This document shows, one piece after another, positions 26,856 to 29,912 of a stretch of 29,912 nt of DNA. The stretch covers positions 1 through 29,912 of the forward strand of contig DHHB01000099.1 of the NCBI GenBank assembly GCA_002403075.1. The letters are read 5' to 3'. The position numbers and the translations under genes are program-made. Each line of letters starts with the position of its first letter. The first letter of the stretch is position 1. The notes beneath the pieces were generated by a model. It worked only from the letters and a program-made list of their open reading frames with translations, was not told the DNA's origin and did not search any database. Origin of the DNA: a bacterium UBP1_UBA4783. Its GTDB lineage: Bacteria; Krumholzibacteriota; Krumholzibacteriia; Krumholzibacteriales; Krumholzibacteriaceae.

Positions 26856-28023
26856 AGCCGATCGAGATCCTCTCCTCGCGCTCGAGGAGGGGAGGTCTTC
26901 TGCCCCACTCCCAGACGGCCTCGACGTCGGGGTGATACGCCCGCTCCGACCGCCGCGCGAGCACGTCGCCGAGAAGCATCCTCATCCTCGCCGAGTGGAA
27001 GGCCGCGAACGTCTCTCCCCCCGACGCGGGCCAGAACGACTGCAGCGAGTAGGAGAGCCGGACCCCGTAGAGAAACGTCCAGGAGGCGCCAAGGCCGGCG
27101 AAGGGCGCGAGGCGTCCGGAGCGCCGTCCGCCCAGCGGCCCGTCCCCCTCCGCGAGATACCACGCCCATCCGAACGCGGCCTCGACCCCGGCGAACACGC
27201 TCGCCGGGAAACGGTTCACCGGGTCGAGGAGGTTGTCGAAGCGCACCCGCCCTTCGACGGAGGCGCTCCGCGAGCGCACGGTCGAGTCGCCCCACGCGCG
27301 CTCGAGCGTCGTTCGATCGGCGCCGTACGATGCGGCGATCGCGCATCGCAGATCGCTCGCCCACACGGCCCGCGAGAGCGACGCCGAGAGGGAGGCGCGC
27401 ACGGCCGCCGTCCTCCCGCCGGCAGCGGGCGTGTAGGAGGTCTCGTCGCGTTTCACGCTCGCCTCCGCGGTCCACCCGCGGGCGCGAACGCGCGGCGCGA
27501 GCCGCAGACGCGCCGCGGCGCGCTCGTTCGAGAAATCATAGCCGTAGGCGAGCTGGTTGAGCCCGCTCTCCCCGCCGTCCATGTGGAAGGCGGAGGCGAC
27601 GTATCTTCGGAAGAACGTCTTGCTCCGCCATTCGCCCGCGCCCGCCTCGAGCGCGAAGGGATCGCAGATCGAATCGACCGCCACGCGCGGGCCGCGGAGC
27701 GGCGTGAAGACCACCCGGTAGCACGCGCGGCCCTCGATCCGCGACGTGGAGAGGATCACGCGCTGAGAAGTCCTGCTTGCGCGGATCGCCTCTATCCTCG
27801 TCGGCTTGAAGCCCGAATCGTCGCCGATCCTCGTTATCTCGAAGCGGCTCGGAGCGAGGTCCGGCGGGATCGTGTCGTGCCCGGCCCCGTCGCGGAAAGC
27901 GATCTCGATCCAGTAATGCCCCCGCTCGTAGTACACGGCGCCGCCCGCCGCGAGATCGCCGCCGGGCGCGGCGGCGGCGCGGGCGAGGGCGACGGCGAAA
28001 GCCGCGGCCGAGAGCGCGTTCAT
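26830..28023 (-). CDS. Predicted outer-membrane beta-barrel protein of unknown function
   Basis: 397 aa. A signal peptide (MNALSAAAFAVALARAAAAPG) is followed by a periplasmic domain of about 120 residues (GHYWIEIAFRDG to VVFTPLRGPRVAVDSI) that looks all-beta. The rest alternates polar and aromatic residues as in a beta-barrel (AARLRLAPRVRARGWTAEAS; SASVEGRVRFDNL; GVRLSYSLQSFW). The chain ends ISIGFIYDLYPW, a C-terminal aromatic strand as recognised by the BAM machinery. I do not recognise a named family. It is translationally coupled to the small gene upstream (ATGA at 28020-28023), and its end overlaps yjbQ on the other strand. Confidence 0.7.
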   Translation of the reverse strand: MNALSAAAFAVALARAAAAPGGDLAAGGAVYYERGHYWIEIAFRDGAGHDTIPPDLAPSRFEITRIGDDSGFKPTRIEAIRASRTSQRVILSTSRIEGRACYRVVFTPLRGPRVAVDSICDPFALEAGAGEWRSKTFFRRYVASAFHMDGGESGLNQLAYGYDFSNERAAARLRLAPRVRARGWTAEASVKRDETSYTPAAGGRTAAVRASLSASLSRAVWASDLRCAIAASYGADRTTLERAWGDSTVRSRSASVEGRVRFDNLLDPVNRFPASVFAGVEAAFGWAWYLAEGDGPLGGRRSGRLAPFAGLGASWTFLYGVRLSYSLQSFWPASGGETFAAFHSARMRMLLGDVLARRSERAYHPDVEAVWEWGRRPPLLEREERISIGFIYDLYPW

Positions 28024-28340
28024 CCCGCCTCCGCTTCGTAGGCGCCCGCCCGGAGAAGACGTTCACCGAACTGCGGAAAGGTGTCGCGCCCGGAGAAATG
28101 CGACGCAACCGCCTTCGCGGCGAGTCCGGTCGCCGCTCCCACCGCCGAGAGGATCTCATCGAGCGTGCCGGCGTCGGGAACGAAGCGGATCTGGAATTCC
28201 CGGATGGACGGGAGGAACGATGCGTCGTAGAACGAGCGAAGAAAAACGCCCTCGGCGATGCCGGAGCGCCCGGAAAACTCGCGCGCGAGGTCGAGTCGGA
28301 TCCGTTTCCTCTTTTCGATCCAGCCGCCCGTTCGTTTCAT
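28020..28340 (-). CDS. Small hypothetical protein coupled to the barrel gene
   Basis: 106 aa. A basic N-terminus (MKRTGGWIEKRKRIRLDLAREF) is followed by SFYDASFLPSIREFQIRFVPDAGTL without repetition elsewhere, then a helical segment (DEILSAVGAATGLAAKAVASHF). It has no signal peptide or clear membrane helix. I do not recognise the family. The reading frame is accepted because its stop overlaps the next start as ATGA and its composition is not Arg/Ala shadow-like. No strong Shine-Dalgarno site is seen. It lies 156 bases beyond the terminator of the RNA candidate and might be under its control. Confidence 0.55.
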   Translation of the reverse strand: MKRTGGWIEKRKRIRLDLAREFSGRSGIAEGVFLRSFYDASFLPSIREFQIRFVPDAGTLDEILSAVGAATGLAAKAVASHFSGRDTFPQFGERLLRAGAYEAEAG

Positions 28341-28496
28341 CGATGAGCGCCCCCGAGCGATACCGAAGGCGATACAGCCCGGGCGGCCGGCTCATTCACG
28401 GTCCGCCGCACGCTCCTGCGCCCGGGGCCACTGAGCCCCGGAGGCCCGGGCCATTGAACCCCCGCCGCTCCGAGGCGCCGGGCGCCCCCGAAACGG
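28341..28496. other. Spacer between the small gene and the RNA terminator
   Basis: This contains no gene I can support. One GC-rich hairpin, CCGGGGC / GCCCCGG around CACTGA (28422-28441), is present without a T-run. Confidence 0.5.
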
Positions 28497-28533
28497 AAAA
28501 AGGGCGGAGGATCCGTACGGTCCTCCGCCCTTT
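28497..28533 (-). terminator. Intrinsic terminator of the RNA candidate
   Basis: A 13-bp perfect stem (AAAGGGCGGAGGA at 28499-28511 with 28521-28533) has a 9-base loop and, reading on the minus strand, ends in TTTTT at 28501-28497. It faces the small hypothetical gene. Confidence 0.85.
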
Positions 28534-28848
28534 AAAAATTGCCGCCTGATGGTGAACCTCAGCTCCATTTGGGGAAAGCGATCCTAAGGGACTCTCACCG
28601 GAGCGTTGGTGGTTCGGCCCGTTTCCGGGTGGGAACCTTTCCCAGATAAGCGGCTCATCTCCTAGGGGAAGAGATGGGGTTTGTTGGTAGGATGGGATCG
28701 GTTCCGCGGTATCAGGCGGCAAACCCTGTTTGCGGCTTCTTGTCGGCTAGACTATGCGCTAGTCCTACCTCCGCGTCGTTTTTGAGTTCTCGATTCTTTG
28801 TTGCGTCCCTGAGATAGCCTTTTTTCTCTGACCTATACTAGAATACCC
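28497..28848 (-). ncRNA. Candidate structured RNA of about 340 nt, family not recognised
   Basis: No plausible protein is encoded on either strand, yet the stretch has an AT-rich promoter zone at one end and an intrinsic terminator at the other. On the minus strand a perfect 10-bp helix pairs 28711-28720 with 28541-28550 (GCCGCCTGAT / ATCAGGCGGC), enclosing 160 bases. It is continued inward by GAAC/GTTC (28554-28557 with 28701-28704) and by CGATCC/GGATCG (28579-28584 with 28695-28700). Inside are CATCTC/GAGATG (28656-28661, 28671-28676), CCCG-GAAA-CGGG with a GNRA loop on the minus strand (28618-28629), and GGGAA/TTCCC (28631-28643). Before the helix lie GACTA/TAGTC (28750-28764) and GCAAAC/GTTTGC (28719-28733). 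It could be a trans-acting RNA or a riboswitch-like leader of the 28340 gene. Confidence 0.62.
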
Positions 28849-28868
28849 ACTATCATTATACACTTCAA
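28840..28868 (-). promoter_or_regulatory. Overlapping promoters for the RNA candidate
   Basis: On the minus strand TTGAAG (28863-28868) is 17 bases from TATTCT (28840-28845). A second, perfect TATAAT box lies at 28855-28860 but has no good -35. Starts would be near 28833 and 28848. The region is sharply AT-rich compared with the rest of the window. Confidence 0.65.
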
Positions 28869-28876
28869 TGGGTATT
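28842..28876. repeat. Inverted repeat AATACCCA-N19-TGGGTATT over the promoter
   Basis: The 8-base arms (28842-28849 and 28869-28876) are perfect and lie on either side of TATAAT at 28855-28860. The centre-to-centre distance of the arms is about 27 bases. The arrangement looks like a protein-binding operator. Confidence 0.7.
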
Positions 28877-28903
28877 TGCACTCATTTTCCGTGAACATTT
28901 TAT

Positions 28904-28921
28904 TCCTTTATAAATAAAGGA
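28904..28921. repeat. AT-rich inverted repeat after the response regulator
   Basis: TCCTTTAT (28904-28911) and ATAAAGGA (28914-28921) are perfect arms around AA, starting about 21 bases beyond the response-regulator stop. No T-run follows, so it is a doubtful terminator and may instead be part of the promoter island. Confidence 0.5.
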
Positions 28922-28942
28922 GTTGCGCGGCATCATCTCGAC

Positions 28943-29593
28943 TCACTCCACGAGTCCTATCTTGATCGCGTACCTCACGAGCCCCGCAGTATCGTGTATG
29001 TTCAACTTTTCCATAATGTTGGCTCTATGATTCTCGACCGTCTTGCGGCTTATGAAGAGCGTCTGCGCGATCCGCGGGCTCGTATATCCTTCGGCTATAT
29101 ACTGAAGTATCTCCCTCTCCCGCTTCGTGAGCAGGGCGAACTCGTCCGTTTTCTTTCCCCGCTGCCGGTGTTTCGCGTAGGATCCGAGCAGCGTCCGCGG
29201 AAAGTTCGAGCTGAGATACGTCTCCCCGGACATGACGGCCCTTATGGCCGCGATGAGCTCGTCGAGCGGCGACTCTTTCACGAGATATCCGTTCGCGCCG
29301 GCTTCGAGCGATTTGAAGACGAACGGGGGCTCGTCATGGATCGTGAGCATGATGATCTTGACGTTCGGAAGGCTCTTCCGGATGCGCCTCGCCGCCTCGA
29401 TGCCGCTGAGACGGGGTAGCATGAGATCCATGATAACGAGATCCGGCTTTTCCTCCTTGGCGAGCTTGACCGCCTGGAGCCCGTCCCCCGCCTCTCCGAC
29501 GATCACCACACCCCGGCCCTCGAGAAGGGGGCGGAGCCCCTCGCGGACGATCGTGTGGTCCTCGACGAGAATGGCACGAAGCCTATCGAGCAT
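28943..29593 (-). CDS. NarL/FixJ-type response regulator
   Basis: 216 aa. N-terminal receiver with acidic pocket E11/D12, phospho-acceptor D56 in DLVIMDLMLPRLSG, Thr in MLTIHDE and Lys in YLVKESP. C-terminal LuxR-type helix-turn-helix (LTKREREILQYIAEGYTSPR, then IAQTLFISRKTVENHRANIM). It is expected to bind DNA as a dimer when phosphorylated. The ATG at 29593 lies inside the end of the kinase gene (11-base overlap, weak GAGG upstream), so the two are co-translated partners. The unusual inverted repeats beyond its stop could be among its targets; this is speculation. Confidence 0.96.
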   Translation of the reverse strand: MLDRLRAILVEDHTIVREGLRPLLEGRGVVIVGEAGDGLQAVKLAKEEKPDLVIMDLMLPRLSGIEAARRIRKSLPNVKIIMLTIHDEPPFVFKSLEAGANGYLVKESPLDELIAAIRAVMSGETYLSSNFPRTLLGSYAKHRQRGKKTDEFALLTKREREILQYIAEGYTSPRIAQTLFISRKTVENHRANIMEKLNIHDTAGLVRYAIKIGLVE

Positions 29594-29912
29594 GATGCGC
29601 CTCGAGAGGTATCTTGATCCGCACCTGGGTGCCCTTTCCGGGCGAGGATTTAATCTGGAAAGAGCCGCCCAGGAACTCGACCCGCTCCCGCATCGATACG
29701 AGACCGAGCCCCTTTTTTCTTCGTATCCCCTCGTTGATCGAGAATCCCTTGCCGTTGTCTTCGCAGCTCAGTATAGCAAAGGGGTAGCCCTTTGCCAGCA
29801 TAATTTTCACGCGCGAGGCGCCGGAGTGTTTCCGCACGTTCGCGAGACACTCCTGAACGACCCAGTAGAGCGCGACGGCGATCGGACGCGGAGGCTGCGT
29901 ATCGAAGCCGGC
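29583..29912 (-). CDS. Partial NarX/DegS-type sensor histidine kinase (C-terminal part)
   Basis: Only the last 109 codons are inside the window; the gene continues past the right edge. The visible part is a HATPase domain of the HisKA_3 class: YWVVQECLANVRKHSGAS is the N-box, SCEDNGKGF the G1 box, and KKGLGLVSMRERVEFLGG the G2 region, followed by the last strand TQVRIKIPLE. It is the partner of the overlapping response regulator. The sensor domain is not visible. Confidence 0.93.
   Translation of the reverse strand, partial: AGFDTQPPRPIAVALYWVVQECLANVRKHSGASRVKIMLAKGYPFAILSCEDNGKGFSINEGIRRKKGLGLVSMRERVEFLGGSFQIKSSPGKGTQVRIKIPLEAHHAR

Noticed and set aside
28590..28615. Cobalamin riboswitch core (GGTGAGAGTCCC)
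   Set aside because: The string resembles the GGTGAAAGTCC core, but the preceding GGGAA element and the downstream B12 box are missing.
28541..28720. 5S rRNA, 6S RNA, tmRNA or RNase P RNA
   Set aside because: A GATCCCATCC string recalls 5S, but the size and other helices do not fit; there is no TTCGA T-loop or acceptor stem for tmRNA, no GAGGAAAGTCC-type core for RNase P, and the branched interior does not match the 6S rod.
28396..28722. 108-codon open frame on the minus strand across the RNA candidate
   Set aside because: Composition is Pro/Gly/Ser-rich with no domain, it would read through the terminator stem, and the RNA helices give a better explanation.

Overview
The window is a GC-rich bacterial chromosome segment (about two thirds G+C by eye). 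Genes are tightly packed, often with overlapping starts and stops, and have Shine-Dalgarno sites with ATG, GTG and TTG starts. A predicted outer-membrane barrel and a secreted S46 peptidase point to a diderm bacterium. A TrpRS with an iron-sulfur-type cysteine motif, a group-1 P5C dehydrogenase and PATAN/TPR proteins would fit a poorly sampled, FCB-like or candidate-phylum lineage, but the sequence alone does not fix the taxonomy. I see no insertion sequence, prophage, CRISPR array or rRNA.

Layout. 1-1268 (+): the tail of one gene (weakly like a glycoside hydrolase), then a PP-loop sugar amidotransferase-like enzyme. 1296-4367 (-): an EamA-type permease and an S46 dipeptidyl-peptidase of the DPP7 (Gly) subtype. 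4492-14456 (-): one long chemosensory operon read cheR-mcp-cheW-cheD-cheB-cheA-cheC-cheY, continuing into a large TPR protein and a PATAN(DUF4388)-TPR protein. Most joins overlap or are nearly so. 14811-15809 (+): a PhzF-family enzyme. 15860-17644 (-): a soluble GAF-PAS histidine kinase.

17852-20717 (-): a tryptophan-centred unit. A near-consensus sigma70-type promoter reads tRNA-Trp(CCA), then trpS, then a tryptophanase-family gene overlapping trpS by one base. 20788-22810 (+): a tandem pair of DUF4434 lipid/envelope- or hydrolase-like secreted proteins of unknown role, with stretches of perfect nucleotide identity at both ends but a diverged middle. 22903-24764 (+): pruA with its own promoter, leader hairpin and a strong bidirectional terminator. 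24829-26368 (-): the M20 dipeptidase pepD with a near-consensus promoter. 26430-26855 (+): a YjbQ-family gene. 26830-28340 (-): a two-gene unit, a small unknown protein and a predicted beta-barrel.

28341-28942: a 600-base stretch with no credible protein gene. It holds an AT-rich promoter island, a palindrome straddling the promoter, a strongly structured RNA candidate of about 340 nt closed by a perfect 10-bp long-range helix, and an intrinsic terminator. I could not match it to tmRNA, RNase P, 6S, SRP, 5S or a common riboswitch; it is the best candidate here for something undescribed. 28943-29912 (-): a NarL/FixJ-type response regulator and the C-terminal part of its partner histidine kinase, cut by the window edge.
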